Below are positions 1-8,803 of a DNA stretch of 64,000 nt, one piece after another. The translations under genes and the position numbers were made by a program. The notes beneath the pieces are model-generated. The model was not told where the DNA came from. It did not search any database and was given only the letters and a program-made list of their open reading frames with translations. Positions within the stretch are counted from its first letter, which is position 1. Each line of letters starts with the position of its first letter. This DNA comes from Arenimonas caeni (GTDB lineage Bacteria > Pseudomonadota > Gammaproteobacteria > Xanthomonadales > Xanthomonadaceae), in the NCBI RefSeq assembly GCF_003024235.1, contig NZ_KZ679087.1, positions 1-64,000 on the forward strand, in the 5' to 3' direction.

Positions 1-25
1 CGTGGTTGCCAAGATCATCAAGTAA
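1..25 (+). CDS. tuf: Elongation factor Tu, C-terminal end (partial)
   Basis: Only the last seven codons are present. The frame starting at base 2 reads Val-Val-Ala-Lys-Ile-Ile-Lys and stops at TAA (23-25), matching the conserved C-terminus of EF-Tu, which delivers aminoacyl-tRNA to the ribosome. Position directly upstream of rpsJ is the usual place of a tuf copy in gammaproteobacteria. The body of the gene lies outside the window, so the call rests on a short match plus gene order. Confidence 0.8.
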
Positions 26-45
26 GCGCATAATTCCTGTGTTGA

Positions 46-63
46 GCCGCCCCTCTGGGCGGC
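46..63 (+). terminator. Hairpin after tuf
   Basis: A perfect 7-bp GC stem (46-52 with 57-63) closes a CTCT loop 20 bases after the tuf stop. No T-run follows, so it is either a weak or Rho-assisted terminator or a 3'-end stabilising structure of the tuf mRNA. Confidence 0.45.
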
Positions 64-77
64 CGGACATACGAAAT

Positions 78-118
78 GAGGGGCAGGACGCCCCTCGTGT
101 TCGCGCCCAGGACGGGCG
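78..118 (+). other. Paired hairpins with identical AGGAC loops
   Basis: Two adjacent stem-loops lie in the tuf 3' region: 78-84 pairs with 90-96 (7 bp) and 104-108 pairs with 114-118 (5 bp). Both loops are AGGAC although the stems differ. GGA in a hairpin loop is the core of CsrA/RsmA binding sites, but the full ANGGA motif is not met. They lie upstream of the S10 promoter, so they would be on the tuf transcript. Confidence 0.4.
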
Positions 119-141
119 AAGCTGGTGGATGAATCGCCTGT

Positions 142-171
142 TTGACAGGCCGGTTTGACACAAGCTATACT
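142..171 (+). promoter_or_regulatory. Sigma70 promoter of the S10 operon
   Basis: A perfect -35 TTGACA (142-147) and -10 TATACT (166-171) are separated by 18 bases, predicting transcription start near 178. The octamer GTTTGACA occurs twice (140-147 and 153-160). The second copy is too close to the -10 to serve as its -35, and the repeat may be incidental. Strength fits ribosomal protein expression. Confidence 0.75.
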
Positions 172-177
172 TTTTGG

Positions 178-213
178 CTCGGTGGACCAGTTTTGGTCCG
201 CCGAGTTTGTTTT
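178..213 (+). promoter_or_regulatory. S10 leader hairpin 1 with T-rich tail
   Basis: Bases 178-189 pair with 194-205 in a 12-bp stem (one G-U pair) with a GTTT loop, followed by TTTGTTTT (206-213). This looks like an intrinsic terminator but begins at the predicted +1, so the whole structure would form in the first 36 nucleotides of the transcript. It may be an attenuator, or a 5'-protective hairpin. In E. coli the S10 leader is the site of L4 autoregulation; equivalence here is inference. Confidence 0.6.
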
Positions 214-218
214 CCACG

Positions 219-246
219 GGATCCAGGGCCCCAGGTCCCTGGGTCC
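219..246 (+). promoter_or_regulatory. S10 leader hairpin 2
   Basis: Bases 219-228 pair with 237-246 (10 bp, one G-U) around an 8-base loop, ending 31 bases before the rpsJ start. With hairpin 1 it makes a two-stem leader between promoter and rpsJ. A role in L4-type control is plausible by position only. Confidence 0.5.
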
Positions 247-277
247 GACGCTCTTTACCGTATTCAAGGACATCGCC

Positions 278-589
278 ATGGCGGACCAGAAGATCCGGAT
301 TCGGCTCAAGGCCTATGATCATCGCCTGATTGATCGCTCGGCCTCCGAAATCGTGGAGACGGCCAAGCGGACCGGCGCGCAGGTGCGCGGCCCGATCCCG
401 CTGCCGACCAAGATCGAACGCTACACCGTGCTGGTGTCGCCGCACGTCGACAAGGACGCGCGCGACCAGTACGAGACCCGCACCCACAAGCGCGTGCTGG
501 ACATCGTTGACCCCAATGACAAGACCGTTGACGCGCTCATGAAGCTCGAGCTCGCGGCCGGCGTCGATGTCCAGATCAAGCTGACCTGA
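278..589 (+). CDS. rpsJ: 30S ribosomal protein S10
   Basis: S10 (103 aa) is a 30S head protein; with NusB (NusE role) it also joins transcription antitermination complexes. The sequence begins [19 protein letters not shown] and is full-family length. I place the start at ATG 278, behind AAGGA at 266-270. A longer in-frame opening upstream runs through the leader hairpins and promoter and is rejected. It is the first gene of the S10-spc-alpha superoperon, read from the promoter at 142-171. rplC follows after 10 bases. The identification is secure from sequence and synteny. Confidence 0.97.
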   Translation: MADQKIRIRLKAYDHRLIDRSASEIVETAKRTGAQVRGPIPLPTKIERYTVLVSPHVDKDARDQYETRTHKRVLDIVDPNDKTVDALMKLELAAGVDVQIKLT

Positions 590-599
590 GGCAACCGCC

Positions 600-1247
600 A
601 TGACGACCAAAAACATTGGAATCGTGGGCCGCAAGGCGGGCATGAGCCGCCTGTTCACCGAGGATGGCCGCTCCATCCCGGTGACGCTGATCGAAGCCAG
701 CCCCAACCGCATCACCCAGATCAAGACCGTGGAGACCGACGGCTACACCGCCGTGCAGGTCACCGCCGGCGCCAAGCGCGCCGCCCTGGTCAACAAGCCG
801 CTCTCGGGCCACTTCGCCAAGGCGAAGGTCGAGGCCGGTCGTGGCCTGTGGGAGTTCCGCATCGACGACAAGGATGCCGGCAACTTCGAGGTTGGCGGCG
901 AGATCAAGGCCGACATCTTCAGCGTCGGCCAGCTGGTCGACGTCGCTGGCGTGACCAAGGGCAAGGGCTTCCAGGGCACGATCAAGCGCCACAACTTCCG
1001 CATGGGCGACGCCACCCACGGTAACTCGCTGTCGCACCGTTCGCCGGGCTCCATCGGCCAGCGCCAGACCCCGGGTCGCGTGTTCCCGGGCAAGAAGATG
1101 GCCGGTCACATGGGTGCCGAGCGCCAGAGCATGCAGAACCTGGAAGTGGTCAAGGTCGACGCCGAGCGCGGCCTGATCGCGGTCAAGGGTTCCGTCCCGG
1201 GTGCGCCGGGCGGCGACGTGGTCGTTCGCCCCGCGAGCAAAGGTTGA
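600..1247 (+). CDS. rplC: 50S ribosomal protein L3
   Basis: L3 (215 aa) is an early 50S assembly protein whose long loop reaches the peptidyl transferase centre. The N-terminus carries the [11 protein letters not shown] element. The central G-K-G-F-Q-G motif and the [20 protein letters not shown] loop are intact; the GQ in that loop is the site of PrmB Gln methylation in E. coli. Length is standard. It follows rpsJ by 10 bases and precedes rplD by 11, as in E. coli, and should be co-transcribed from the S10 promoter. Start ATG 600 gives the expected N-terminus. Confidence 0.97.
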   Translation: MTTKNIGIVGRKAGMSRLFTEDGRSIPVTLIEASPNRITQIKTVETDGYTAVQVTAGAKRAALVNKPLSGHFAKAKVEAGRGLWEFRIDDKDAGNFEVGGEIKADIFSVGQLVDVAGVTKGKGFQGTIKRHNFRMGDATHGNSLSHRSPGSIGQRQTPGRVFPGKKMAGHMGAERQSMQNLEVVKVDAERGLIAVKGSVPGAPGGDVVVRPASKG

Positions 1248-1258
1248 GGAGTTAGATA

Positions 1259-1861
1259 ATGGAACTCGCCGTCATTGGAAGCGGTAAGGCGCTGTCGGTC
1301 TCCGACGCCGTCTTCGGCCGCGAATTCAGCGAGGACCTGGTGCACCAGGTGGTTGTTGCTTTCCGCAACGCCGGCCGCTCTGGCACCAAGGCCCAGCTGA
1401 CCCGCTCGGAAGTGAGCGGTACGACCAAGAAGTTCAAGAAGCAGAAGGGCGGCGGCGCGCGTCACGGCGACTACCGCGCCCCGATCTTCGTCGGCGGTGG
1501 CGTCTCGTTCGCCGCCAAGCCGCGCAGCTTCGCCCAGAAGGTCAATCGCAAGATGTACCGCGCCGCCATCTGCGCGATCATCTCGGAGCTCAATCGCCAG
1601 GGTCGCCTCAAGGTCGTCGAAGCGTTCGACGTCTCCGAGCCGAAGACCAAGGCCCTGATCGCCAAGCTCGGCGAGATGGGTGTCGAGCGTCCGCTGATCG
1701 TCACCGAGGACGCCTCGGAGTCGCTGTACCTCGCCGCGCGCAACGTTCCCTACGTGGAAGTTCGCGACGTGCAGGGTCTCGACCCGGTCGCCCTGGTCGG
1801 CGCCGAGAACGTGATCATGACCGCCGAAGCGGTCAAGAAGGTCGAGGAGTGGCTGGCATGA
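1259..1861 (+). CDS. rplD: 50S ribosomal protein L4
   Basis: L4 (200 aa) binds 23S rRNA and lines the exit tunnel. The basic extended loop around [19 protein letters not shown] is clear and the globular C-terminal part is complete. In E. coli L4 represses the S10 operon by acting on its leader RNA in both transcription and translation, which makes the two-hairpin leader at 178-246 a candidate target here (inference). It begins 11 bases after rplC. Its stop overlaps the rplW start in an ATGA, suggesting translational coupling. Confidence 0.97.
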   Translation: MELAVIGSGKALSVSDAVFGREFSEDLVHQVVVAFRNAGRSGTKAQLTRSEVSGTTKKFKKQKGGGARHGDYRAPIFVGGGVSFAAKPRSFAQKVNRKMYRAAICAIISELNRQGRLKVVEAFDVSEPKTKALIAKLGEMGVERPLIVTEDASESLYLAARNVPYVEVRDVQGLDPVALVGAENVIMTAEAVKKVEEWLA

Positions 1862-2154
1862 GCAACATCAAGATCCTCGGCGTCCTGCGCGCCCCGCGTG
1901 TGTCCGAGAAGACCGCGCGCCTGCAGGAGCAGAGCAACCAGTACGTTTTCGAGGTTGCGCAGACCGCGACGAAGGCCGACGTCAAGTCCGCCGTCGAGTC
2001 GCTTTTCAGCGTCAAGGTCGAGGCGGTCAACGTGGTGAACGTGAAGGGCAAGCAGAAGTCCTTCCGCAACCGCGCCGGCCGTCGTGGCGACTGGCGCAAG
2101 GCATACGTTCGCCTGGCCGAAGGCCAGTCGATCGACGTGATGGCCAAGGCCTGA
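1858..2154 (+). CDS. rplW: 50S ribosomal protein L23
   Basis: L23 (98 aa) sits at the tunnel exit and docks trigger factor and SRP. The sequence [20 protein letters not shown] and the basic [20 protein letters not shown] segment are typical. I choose ATG 1858, which overlaps the rplD stop by four bases and has GAGGAG upstream at 1844-1849. An in-frame GTG at 1849 would add three residues and has poorer support. Standard order and length for the operon. Confidence 0.96.
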   Translation: MSNIKILGVLRAPRVSEKTARLQEQSNQYVFEVAQTATKADVKSAVESLFSVKVEAVNVVNVKGKQKSFRNRAGRRGDWRKAYVRLAEGQSIDVMAKA

Positions 2155-2165
2155 GGTAGGAACCC

Positions 2166-2993
2166 ATGGCACTACAGACTTTCAAGCCGACCTCGCCTGG
2201 CCGCCGCGCCATGGTGCGCGTCTCCACCGCCGGCCTGCACAAGGGCGGCCCGCTGGAATCGCTGGTCGAGAAGAAGAGCAAGAGCGGCGGCCGTAACAAC
2301 CACGGTCGCATCACCACCCGCCACATCGGCGGTGGCCACAAGCAGCACTACCGCATCATCGACTTCAAGCGCGACAAGGAGGGCATCCCGGCCCGCGTCG
2401 AGCGCGTGGAGTACGATCCGAACCGCACCGCGCACATCGCGCTGCTGTGCTACGCCGACGGCGAGCGCCGCTACATCATCGCGCCCAAGGGTCTGTCCCA
2501 GGGTGACCAGGTGATCGCGGGCAAGGACGCGCCGATCAAGACCGGCAACAGCCTGCCGCTGCGCAACATGCCGGTCGGCTCGACCGTGCATTGTGTCGAG
2601 ATGAAGCCGGGCAAGGGTGCCCAGCTGGCCCGCGCCGCCGGCGCTGGTGCCCAGCTGATCTCCCGCGACGGCGGTTACGCCACCCTGCGCCTTCGCTCCG
2701 GCGAGATGCGCAAGGTGCCGGCCGACTGCCGCGCCACCATCGGCGAAGTCGGCAACGTCGAGCACAACCTCGAGAAGCTCGGCAAGGCGGGTGCCAAGCG
2801 CTGGCGCGGCGTCAAGCCGACCGTGCGCGGCGCGGCCATGAACCCCGTCGACCACCCGCACGGTGGTGGTGAGGCCAAGGCTGGCCAGGGCAACCCGCAC
2901 CCGGTGTCCCCGTGGGGCACTCCGGCCAAGGGTTACAAGACGCGCAGCAACAAGCGCACCCAGAAGTTCATCGTGCGCGATCGCAGGGGTTGA
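2166..2993 (+). CDS. rplB: 50S ribosomal protein L2
   Basis: L2 (275 aa) is the most conserved large-subunit protein, needed for subunit joining and the peptidyl transferase centre. The signature [13 protein letters not shown] is present, with the conserved functional histidine (His229 in E. coli) at about residue 230. N-terminal features ([28 protein letters not shown]) and the lysine/arginine-rich tail are complete. It starts 11 bases after rplW and ends 6 before rpsS. No oddities. Confidence 0.98.
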   Translation: MALQTFKPTSPGRRAMVRVSTAGLHKGGPLESLVEKKSKSGGRNNHGRITTRHIGGGHKQHYRIIDFKRDKEGIPARVERVEYDPNRTAHIALLCYADGERRYIIAPKGLSQGDQVIAGKDAPIKTGNSLPLRNMPVGSTVHCVEMKPGKGAQLARAAGAGAQLISRDGGYATLRLRSGEMRKVPADCRATIGEVGNVEHNLEKLGKAGAKRWRGVKPTVRGAAMNPVDHPHGGGEAKAGQGNPHPVSPWGTPAKGYKTRSNKRTQKFIVRDRRG

Positions 2994-2999
2994 TAGGCC

Positions 3000-3269
3000 A
3001 TGGCACGTTCTCTTAAGAAGGGTCCCTTCATCGACCACCACCTCGTCAAGAAGGTGGAGGCCGCGCAGGGCAGCAGCAAGAAGCCGATCAAGACCTGGTC
3101 GCGTCGTTCCATGGTCTCTCCTGACATGGTGGGTCTGACCATTGCCATCCACAACGGCAAGGTCCACATCCCCGTGCTCGTGAACGAGAACATGGTGGGC
3201 CACAAGCTCGGCGAGTTCGCCCTCACCCGGACCTTCAAGGGTCACGGCGGCGACAAGAAGTCGAAGTAA
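3000..3269 (+). CDS. rpsS: 30S ribosomal protein S19
   Basis: S19 (89 aa) lies in the 30S head next to S13 and contacts tRNA-proximal regions. [20 protein letters not shown] and the [21 protein letters not shown] tail are family signatures. Full length, starting six bases after rplB. The GGAG upstream of rplV begins within its stop codon region, as expected for tightly packed cistrons. Confidence 0.97.
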   Translation: MARSLKKGPFIDHHLVKKVEAAQGSSKKPIKTWSRRSMVSPDMVGLTIAIHNGKVHIPVLVNENMVGHKLGEFALTRTFKGHGGDKKSK

Positions 3270-3280
3270 GGAGCATGACT

Positions 3281-3616
3281 ATGGAAGCCAAAGCCATCCT
3301 CCGCACGGCCCGCATCTCTCCGCAGAAGGCCCGCCTGGTCGCCGACCAGATCCGCGGCATGGACGCCTCGCGCGCCCACGAACTGCTGAAGTTCTCGGAC
3401 AAGAAGGCCGCCCACCTCATCGGCAAGGTCCTGTACTCGGCGATCTCCAATGCCGAGAACAACCTCGGCGCTGACATCGACGAGCTCAAGGTCACGACCG
3501 TCATGGTCGACGAGGGCCCGGTCCTGAAGCGCTTCATGGCCCGCGCCAAGGGTCGCGGCACCCGCATCCTCAAGCGCACCAGCCACATCACCGTGGCCGT
3601 GGGCTCGGGCAAGTAA
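3281..3616 (+). CDS. rplV: 50S ribosomal protein L22
   Basis: L22 (111 aa) forms part of the nascent-chain tunnel; its beta-hairpin loop is a macrolide-resistance hotspot. The hairpin ([20 protein letters not shown]) is intact with no unusual insertion. ATG 3281 is chosen over ATG 3275 because the ribosome-binding GGAG (3270-3273) is seven bases away from 3281 but only one from 3275, and related proteins begin MEAKAILR. rpsC follows after 16 bases. Confidence 0.96.
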   Translation: MEAKAILRTARISPQKARLVADQIRGMDASRAHELLKFSDKKAAHLIGKVLYSAISNAENNLGADIDELKVTTVMVDEGPVLKRFMARAKGRGTRILKRTSHITVAVGSGK

Positions 3617-3632
3617 GGCAGGGACGACAAAC

Positions 3633-4334
3633 ATGGGTCACAAAGTTCATCCGACCGGAATCCGCCTGGGCATCGCCAAGGACTGGAATTCCAAGTGGTT
3701 CGCCAACAAGCGCGAGTATGCGCAGTACCTGACCTCGGACCTGAAGGTCCGTGAGATGCTGCGCAAGAAGCTCGCCCAGGCGGGCATCTCCAAGATCCTG
3801 ATCGAGCGCCCCTCCAAGAGCGCCCGCGTCACCATCCACTCGGCGCGTCCGGGCGTGGTGATCGGCAAGCGCGGTGAGGACATCGAGAAGCTGCGCAAGG
3901 AAGTTTCGGACATCATGGGCGTTCCGGCGCACATCAATGTCTCCGAGGTCCGCAAGCCGGAGCTCGACGCCCAGCTGGTGGCCGAATCGATCGCGCAGCA
4001 GCTCGAGCGCCGCATCATGTTCCGCCGCGCGATGAAGCGCGCCGTCGGCAACGCGATGCGCCTGGGTGCCCTGGGCATCAAGGTCAACGTCGCCGGCCGC
4101 CTGAACGGTGCCGAGATCGCGCGTTCGGAGTGGTACCGCGAGGGCCGCGTGCCCCTGCACACGCTGCGTGCCGACATCGACTACGGCTTTGCCGAGGCGT
4201 CCACCACCTACGGCATCATCGGTGTCAAGGTGTGGGTCTACAAGGGCGAAGTCTTTGACTTCAGCCAGGTCGGCCAGGAAAAGGCGGAAGAGCGCTCCGA
4301 GCGCCCGTCCCGTCCGGCCAAGGAAGCGAGGTAA
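3633..4334 (+). CDS. rpsC: 30S ribosomal protein S3
   Basis: S3 (233 aa) is part of the mRNA entry tunnel and helicase. It has an N-terminal [14 protein letters not shown] start, a KH RNA-binding domain with the [13 protein letters not shown] loop (about residues 75-90), and the C-terminal S3 domain around [19 protein letters not shown]. The tail ([17 protein letters not shown]) is charged and variable, as in relatives. rplP begins six bases after the stop. Confidence 0.97.
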   Translation: MGHKVHPTGIRLGIAKDWNSKWFANKREYAQYLTSDLKVREMLRKKLAQAGISKILIERPSKSARVTIHSARPGVVIGKRGEDIEKLRKEVSDIMGVPAHINVSEVRKPELDAQLVAESIAQQLERRIMFRRAMKRAVGNAMRLGALGIKVNVAGRLNGAEIARSEWYREGRVPLHTLRADIDYGFAEASTTYGIIGVKVWVYKGEVFDFSQVGQEKAEERSERPSRPAKEAR

Positions 4335-4340
4335 TCCGCC

Positions 4341-4754
4341 ATGCTGCAACCCAAGCGAACCAAGTACCGCAAGGTCTTCAAGGGCCGCAACGACGGCCTG
4401 AGCTGGAACGGCTCGGCGGTCAGCTTCGGCGAGTTCGGCCTCAAGGCCACCTCGCACGGCCAGCTGACCGCGCGCCAGATCGAGGCTGCGCGCCGTTCGA
4501 TCAGCCGTTACGTCAAGCGTGGCGGCAAGATGTGGATCCGCGTGTTCCCGGACAAGCCGATCACCAAGAAGCCGATCGAAGTGCGAATGGGCGCCGGTAA
4601 GGGCAACGTCGAATACTGGGTGGCCCAGATCGCGCCTGGCCGCATGATCTACGAGATCGAGGGCGTTGACGAGGCGACTGCGCGCGAGGCGTTCCGCCTG
4701 GCCGCCGCCAAGCTCTCGGTCACCACCACTTTCGTGACCCGGACGGTGCGCTGA
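4341..4754 (+). CDS. rplP: 50S ribosomal protein L16
   Basis: L16 (137 aa) organises the A-site region of the 50S subunit and is related to eukaryotic L10. [17 protein letters not shown] at the N-terminus and [19 protein letters not shown] in the core are signatures. The conserved arginine region hydroxylated by YcfD in E. coli ([10 protein letters not shown] vicinity) is present. It is followed by rpmC after one base, a very tight junction implying coupling. Confidence 0.97.
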   Translation: MLQPKRTKYRKVFKGRNDGLSWNGSAVSFGEFGLKATSHGQLTARQIEAARRSISRYVKRGGKMWIRVFPDKPITKKPIEVRMGAGKGNVEYWVAQIAPGRMIYEIEGVDEATAREAFRLAAAKLSVTTTFVTRTVR

Positions 4755-4755
4755 C

Positions 4756-4941
4756 ATGGAATTCAAGGAACTGCGTAACAAATCCGAGGCCGAGCTGAAG
4801 GCCCACCTGCTGGACCTGCACAAGGAACAGTTCGCCCTGCGCATGCAGAAGGCGACTGGGCAGCTGGGCCAGCCCCACAACATCAAGCGGGTCCGTCGCG
4901 AAATCGCGCAGACGATGACCCTGCTGACCCAGAAGAAGTAA
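4756..4941 (+). CDS. rpmC: 50S ribosomal protein L29
   Basis: L29 (61 aa) is a two-helix protein at the tunnel exit near L23. The sequence [31 protein letters not shown] is typical, with the conserved basic [13 protein letters not shown] segment at the C-terminus. It starts one base after the rplP stop and ends nine bases before rpsQ. Length is normal for the family. Confidence 0.96.
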   Translation: MEFKELRNKSEAELKAHLLDLHKEQFALRMQKATGQLGQPHNIKRVRREIAQTMTLLTQKK

Positions 4942-4950
4942 GGGCGAGCC

Positions 4951-5214
4951 ATGAGCGATAATGCCAACCCGCTGCGCACGGTCGAAGGCCGGGTCGTCAG
5001 CAACAAGATGAACAAGACGGTGACGGTGCTCGTGGAGCGCCAGGTCAAGCACGCGCTGTACGGCAAGTACATCAAGCGCTCGACCAAGCTGCACGCCCAC
5101 GACGAGGACAACGCCTGCAACGAAGGCGACGTCGTCCGCGTGACCGAGTGCCGCCCGATGTCCAAGACCAAGAACTGGCGCGTGGTGGAAGTCATCACCC
5201 CGGCTGCGAAGTAA
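4951..5214 (+). CDS. rpsQ: 30S ribosomal protein S17
   Basis: S17 (87 aa) is an OB-fold primary 16S-binding protein. The core [35 protein letters not shown] region is conserved (only part quoted in family signatures: [12 protein letters not shown]), with KLHAHDE and the conserved EGD turn following. A short N-terminal extension (MSDNANPLR) precedes the core, as in relatives. It ends 13 bases before rplN. It closes the S10-operon block in E. coli terms; here it runs straight into the spc genes. Confidence 0.95.
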   Translation: MSDNANPLRTVEGRVVSNKMNKTVTVLVERQVKHALYGKYIKRSTKLHAHDEDNACNEGDVVRVTECRPMSKTKNWRVVEVITPAAK

Positions 5215-5227
5215 GGAGGCCCAGGCA

Positions 5228-5596
5228 ATGATCCAGGTACAGAGCTACCTCGAGGCCGCCGACAACTCCGGCGCCAAGGAAATGATGTGCATCAAGGTGC
5301 TCGGCGGCTCCAAGCGCCGTTACGCGCACATTGGCGACATCATCAAGGTCACCGTCAAGGACGCGATCCCGCGTGGCAAGGTCAAGAAGGGCGAGGTCTA
5401 CGACGCCGTCGTGGTCCGCACCCGTTCGGGCGTTCGCCGTGCCGATGGCTCGCTGATCCGCTTCGACGGCAACGCCGCCGTCCTGCTCAACAACAAGCAG
5501 GAGCCGATCGGCACCCGCATCTTCGGGCCCGTGACCCGTGAGCTTCGTTCCGAGAAGTTCATGAAGATCGTGTCGCTCGCTCCCGAAGTGATCTGA
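5228..5596 (+). CDS. rplN: 50S ribosomal protein L14
   Basis: L14 (122 aa) lies at the intersubunit bridge and binds RsfS during dormancy. [18 protein letters not shown] and the [14 protein letters not shown] segment are diagnostic. In E. coli this gene opens the separate spc operon; here it follows rpsQ by 13 bases with no promoter or terminator visible, so the S10 and spc units appear fused. Confidence 0.97.
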   Translation: MIQVQSYLEAADNSGAKEMMCIKVLGGSKRRYAHIGDIIKVTVKDAIPRGKVKKGEVYDAVVVRTRSGVRRADGSLIRFDGNAAVLLNNKQEPIGTRIFGPVTRELRSEKFMKIVSLAPEVI

Positions 5597-5610
5597 GGGA
5601 AGGAACAGAC

Positions 5611-5925
5611 ATGAACCGTATTCGCAAGGGCGACCAGGTGATCGTGATCGCCGGTGCCGACAAGGGCAAGAAGGGTGAGGTTGTTCGCGTCGCGGGCGAC
5701 AAGGTCGTCGTGCAGAACATCAACATCATCAAGCGCCACACCAAGCCGAATCCGCAGGCGAACATCGCCGGCGGCATCGTCGAGCGCGAGGCGCCGCTCC
5801 ACATTTCCAACGTGATGCTGTTCAACCAGGCCTCGGGCAAGGGTGAGCGCATTGGTTTCAAGGTGCTCGAGGATGGACGCAAAGTGCGTGTGTTCCGCTC
5901 GAGCGGTGAGGCGATCGACGCCTGA
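5611..5925 (+). CDS. rplX: 50S ribosomal protein L24
   Basis: L24 (104 aa) is an assembly initiator of the 50S subunit with a KOW motif (about residues 5-32: [19 protein letters not shown]) and the family element [16 protein letters not shown]. Full length. It sits 14 bases after rplN and 11 before rplE, in standard order. Confidence 0.96.
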   Translation: MNRIRKGDQVIVIAGADKGKKGEVVRVAGDKVVVQNINIIKRHTKPNPQANIAGGIVEREAPLHISNVMLFNQASGKGERIGFKVLEDGRKVRVFRSSGEAIDA

Positions 5926-5936
5926 GGAATGATGCC

Positions 5937-6476
5937 ATGACCCGGCTTGAGAAGATTTACAAGGAAGACGTCGTGCCGAAGCTCATCGAGCGCTTCGGTT
6001 ACAAGAACGTGATGCAGGTCCCGCGCATCACCAAGATCACGCTGAACATGGGCGTGGGCGAGGCTGTGGGCAACAAGAAGATCCTGGAAAATGCCGTTGC
6101 CGACATGACCAAGATCTCCGGCCAGAAGCCGATCACCACCAACGCCCGCGTTTCGGTGGCCAGCTTCAAGATCCGCGACGGCTGGCCGATCGGCGCCAAG
6201 GTGACCCTGCGTCGCGCCAAGATGTACGAGTTCCTTGATCGCCTGATCAACGTCTCGCTGCCGCGCGTCCGCGACTTCCGCGGCGTGTCGCCGCGTTCGT
6301 TCGACGGTCGTGGCAACTACAACATGGGCGTCAAGGAGCAGATCATCTTCCCGGAGATCGACTTCGACGCCGTGGACGCCATGCGTGGCATGGACATCGC
6401 CATCACCACCACGGCGAAGACCAACGAGGAAGCCAAGGCGCTGCTCGAGGCCTTCAACTTCCCGTTCCGTAACTGA
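5937..6476 (+). CDS. rplE: 50S ribosomal protein L5
   Basis: L5 (179 aa) binds 5S rRNA and contacts P-site tRNA. The [13 protein letters not shown] and [18 protein letters not shown] motifs are intact. In E. coli the S8 repressor target lies near the start of this cistron; I see no equally convincing structure at 5926-5960, so the regulatory link is not shown. rpsN follows after 16 bases. Confidence 0.97.
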   Translation: MTRLEKIYKEDVVPKLIERFGYKNVMQVPRITKITLNMGVGEAVGNKKILENAVADMTKISGQKPITTNARVSVASFKIRDGWPIGAKVTLRRAKMYEFLDRLINVSLPRVRDFRGVSPRSFDGRGNYNMGVKEQIIFPEIDFDAVDAMRGMDIAITTTAKTNEEAKALLEAFNFPFRN

Positions 6477-6492
6477 TCCAAGGAAACGAATC

Positions 6493-6798
6493 ATGGCCAA
6501 GACGTCGATGGTGAACCGCGACATCAAGCGCAAGAAGCTGGTCGCCAAGTACGCCAACAAGCGCCAGGAGCTGAAGAAGGTCCTCGCCAGCGCCACCGCC
6601 TCCTACGAGGAGAAGATGGACGCCTCGGCGAAGCTGCAGAAGCTGCCGCGCGACTCGAGCGCGAGCCGCGTGCGCAACCGCTGCGAGCTGACCGGTCGTT
6701 CGCGTGGCGTGTACAAGAAGTTCGGCCTCGGCCGCAACAAGCTGCGCGAGGCCACCATGCGTGGCGACGTGCCCGGCCTGCGCAAGGCCAGCTGGTAA
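6493..6798 (+). CDS. rpsN: 30S ribosomal protein S14
   Basis: S14 (101 aa) is a 30S head protein. This is the long, zinc-independent (C-minus) form: [20 protein letters not shown] at the start, [24 protein letters not shown] near the end, and no CxxC pairs. The chosen ATG 6493 has AAGGAAA upstream at 6480-6486. A larger in-frame opening starting inside rplE is rejected. A 73-base gap with a hairpin separates it from rpsH. Confidence 0.96.
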   Translation: MAKTSMVNRDIKRKKLVAKYANKRQELKKVLASATASYEEKMDASAKLQKLPRDSSASRVRNRCELTGRSRGVYKKFGLGRNKLREATMRGDVPGLRKASW

Positions 6799-6806
6799 TC
6801 GCCTGT

Positions 6807-6823
6807 CCCCCGCGCAGCGGGGG
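6807..6823 (+). other. Hairpin between rpsN and rpsH
   Basis: A perfect 7-bp stem (6807-6813 with 6817-6823) with GCA loop stands 8 bases after rpsN in the 73-base gap, one of the few real gaps in the operon. No T-run follows. It may mark RNA processing or modulate downstream expression; this is not known. Confidence 0.45.
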
Positions 6824-6871
6824 GCTCGCGGATATCGGTGCTCCCAACACCTGGAAACAAGGTAATAGAAA

Positions 6872-7267
6872 ATGAGCATGACTGATCCCATCGCCGACAT
6901 GCTGGTGCGCATCAAGAACGCGCTGGCCGTTGGCAAGCCGCAGGTTTCCATGCCTGCTTCCAAGATGAAGCTGGCCATCGCCGGCGTCCTGAAGTCCGAG
7001 GGTTACATCGGCGACTTCCGCGTGAGCGGCGAGGGCGCCAAGGCCAAGCTCGAGATTTCCCTGAAGTACTACGAGGGCAAGCCGGTGATCGAGCGCCTCG
7101 AGCGCGTCTCCCGTTCGGGCCTGCGCCAGTACAAGGGCAAGGACGAGCTGCCGAAGGTGCTCGCCGGCCTCGGCGTCGCCATCATCTCTACTTCGAAGGG
7201 TCTGATGACCGATCGCCAGGCCCGCGCTGCGGGCGTGGGCGGCGAAGTCATCTGCCTCGTGGCCTAA
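6872..7267 (+). CDS. rpsH: 30S ribosomal protein S8
   Basis: S8 (131 aa) nucleates the 30S central domain and in E. coli represses the spc operon by binding its m[23 protein letters not shown] and the C-terminal [26 protein letters not shown] are typical. ATG 6872 is preferred over ATG 6878 because relatives start MSMTDPIAD; the upstream AAGGTAA (6859-6865) suits it. It follows the hairpin-containing gap after rpsN. Confidence 0.96.
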   Translation: MSMTDPIADMLVRIKNALAVGKPQVSMPASKMKLAIAGVLKSEGYIGDFRVSGEGAKAKLEISLKYYEGKPVIERLERVSRSGLRQYKGKDELPKVLAGLGVAIISTSKGLMTDRQARAAGVGGEVICLVA

Positions 7268-7279
7268 GGAGACGCACCC

Positions 7280-7807
7280 ATGTCCCGCGTTGCCAAGAAG
7301 CCGATCTCGCTCCCGAAGGGCGTCGAGTTCAATGTTTCCAACGACCAGGTCACCGTCAAGGGCCCGAAGGGCACCCTGAGCCTGGCCAAGCCCACCGGCG
7401 TCGAGTTCAAGGTCGACAACGGCGTGCTGCAGCTTTCCGCCGCCGACCCGGCCAACGTGCCGATGGCCGGCACCGCCCGCGCCATCCTGGCCAACATGGT
7501 CACCGGCGTGTCGGAAGGTTTCACCCGCAAGCTCGAGCTGGTCGGCGTGGGTTACCGCGCCGCCATGCAGGGCAAGGACTTGAGCCTCAGCCTGGGCTTC
7601 TCGCACCCGGTCGTGTTCGTGGCCCCGGAAGGCATCACCCTGGCCACCCCGACCCAGACTGAAGTCCTGGTCACCGGTGCCGACAAGCAGATGGTGGGCG
7701 AGGTCGCGGCCAAGATCCGCGCCTTCCGCAAGCCCGAGCCGTACAAGGGCAAGGGCATCCGCTATTCCGGCGAGAAGATCATCATGAAGGAAGCCAAGAA
7801 GGCCTGA
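7280..7807 (+). CDS. rplF: 50S ribosomal protein L6
   Basis: L6 (175 aa) has two similar RNA-binding folds and lies near the sarcin-ricin loop. [17 protein letters not shown] and the C-terminal [15 protein letters not shown] signature are present. Normal length. Twelve bases follow rpsH and 32 precede rplR. No unusual features. Confidence 0.97.
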   Translation: MSRVAKKPISLPKGVEFNVSNDQVTVKGPKGTLSLAKPTGVEFKVDNGVLQLSAADPANVPMAGTARAILANMVTGVSEGFTRKLELVGVGYRAAMQGKDLSLSLGFSHPVVFVAPEGITLATPTQTEVLVTGADKQMVGEVAAKIRAFRKPEPYKGKGIRYSGEKIIMKEAKKA

Positions 7808-7839
7808 TAGGCACTTCAGCTTCCCAAAGGTAAAAGACC

Positions 7840-8193
7840 ATGGACAAGAACACCGCCCGTCTCCGCCGCGCCAAGTCGACCCGCGCGCACATCCGCAAGC
7901 TCGGCGTCGCCCGCCTGTCCGTGCTGCGCACGGGCCAGCACATCTACGCCCAGCTGTTCTCGGCCGATGGCTCCAAGGTGCTGGCTGCGGCCTCCACCGT
8001 GCAGGCCGACGTCAAGGACGGCCTGAAGGGCAGCAAGAACATCGAAGCCGCCGCCAAGGTTGGCCGCACCATCGCCGCCAAGGCGCTGGCCGCGGGCATC
8101 GAAAAGGTTGCCTTCGACCGTTCGGGCTACCGTTACCACGGCCGCGTCAAGGCGCTGGCCGATGCCGCCCGCGAGGCCGGCCTGCAGTTCTGA
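7840..8193 (+). CDS. rplR: 50S ribosomal protein L18
   Basis: L18 (117 aa) carries 5S rRNA into the 50S subunit. The basic N-terminus ([20 protein letters not shown]), the [14 protein letters not shown] strand and the C-terminal [20 protein letters not shown] segment are family signatures. It starts 32 bases after rplF. An 88-base gap, the largest inside the spc block, follows. Confidence 0.96.
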   Translation: MDKNTARLRRAKSTRAHIRKLGVARLSVLRTGQHIYAQLFSADGSKVLAAASTVQADVKDGLKGSKNIEAAAKVGRTIAAKALAAGIEKVAFDRSGYRYHGRVKALADAAREAGLQF

Positions 8194-8281
8194 GCCCCGC
8201 CCGCCTGGGCGAGGGCTTGGTTTTCCAGATCCAACCACAACCATAAGCGGCCAAAGGCCGTAAGCAAACCCAGGAATCCAC
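8194..8281 (+). other. 88-base gap between rplR and rpsE
   Basis: The gap contains two small stem-loops: 8198-8202 with 8207-8211, and 8248-8252 with 8256-8260 (AAA loop), the second 21 bases before the rpsE start. No promoter or open reading frame is evident. Function unknown; possibly RNA processing or translational tuning. Confidence 0.35.
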
Positions 8282-8803
8282 ATGAGCAGCAACGAGCGCA
8301 ATCGCAATCGCGAGGAAAGCGACGACGGCTTCATCGAGAAGCTGGTCGCGGTCAATCGCGTTTCCAAGACCGTCAAGGGCGGTCGCCAGTTCACCTTCAC
8401 CGCGCTGACCGTCGTCGGCGACGGCGCGGGCAAGGTCGGCTTCGGCTACGGCAAGGCCCGCGAGGTCCCGGTCGCCATCCAGAAGTCGATGGAGTACGCC
8501 CGCAAGGCGATGGTCTCCGTCGACCTCGACAACGGCACCCTGTTCCACCCGGTGAAGGCCAACCACGGCGCCGCCCGCGTCTACATGCAGCCGGCCTCCG
8601 AGGGTACCGGCGTGATCGCCGGCGGTGCCATGCGCGCCGTGCTCGAGGCGGTCGGCGTGAAGAACGTGCTGGCCAAGGCCGTGGGTTCGCGCAACCCGAT
8701 CAACCTGGTCCGCGCCACCGTCAAGGGCCTGGCCGCGACCCAGTCGCCGGCCCGCATCGCCGCCAAGCGCGGCAAGAAGATCGAGGAGATCCTCAATGGC
8801 TGA
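8282..8803 (+). CDS. rpsE: 30S ribosomal protein S5
   Basis: S5 (173 aa) acts at the mRNA entry site and in decoding accuracy. It has the double-stranded RNA-binding-like N-terminal domain ([24 protein letters not shown] region) and the second domain with [21 protein letters not shown]. Length is standard. The last codons overlap the rpmD start by eight bases, implying coupled translation. Confidence 0.97.
   Translation: MSSNERNRNREESDDGFIEKLVAVNRVSKTVKGGRQFTFTALTVVGDGAGKVGFGYGKAREVPVAIQKSMEYARKAMVSVDLDNGTLFHPVKANHGAARVYMQPASEGTGVIAGGAMRAVLEAVGVKNVLAKAVGSRNPINLVRATVKGLAATQSPARIAAKRGKKIEEILNG

Noticed and set aside
155-160. Second TTGACA as an alternative -35
   Set aside because: Only five bases from the -10 TATACT and no other -10 at 16-18 bases.
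155-277. N-terminal extension of rpsJ to position 155
   Set aside because: It would run through the promoter -10 and leader hairpins; S10 families start MADQ/MSNQ.
3588-5228. Long open frame on the minus strand across the ribosomal genes (and similar ones at 2172-3245 and 11020-12579)
   Set aside because: Antisense shadows of GC-rich coding DNA; compositions are biased (Leu/Arg/Asp/His/Gly-rich) and well-known ribosomal proteins occupy the other strand.
8248-8260. CGGCC-AAA-GGCCG stem before rpsE as an intrinsic terminator
   Set aside because: Five-bp stem without T-run inside an operon whose downstream genes must be expressed.
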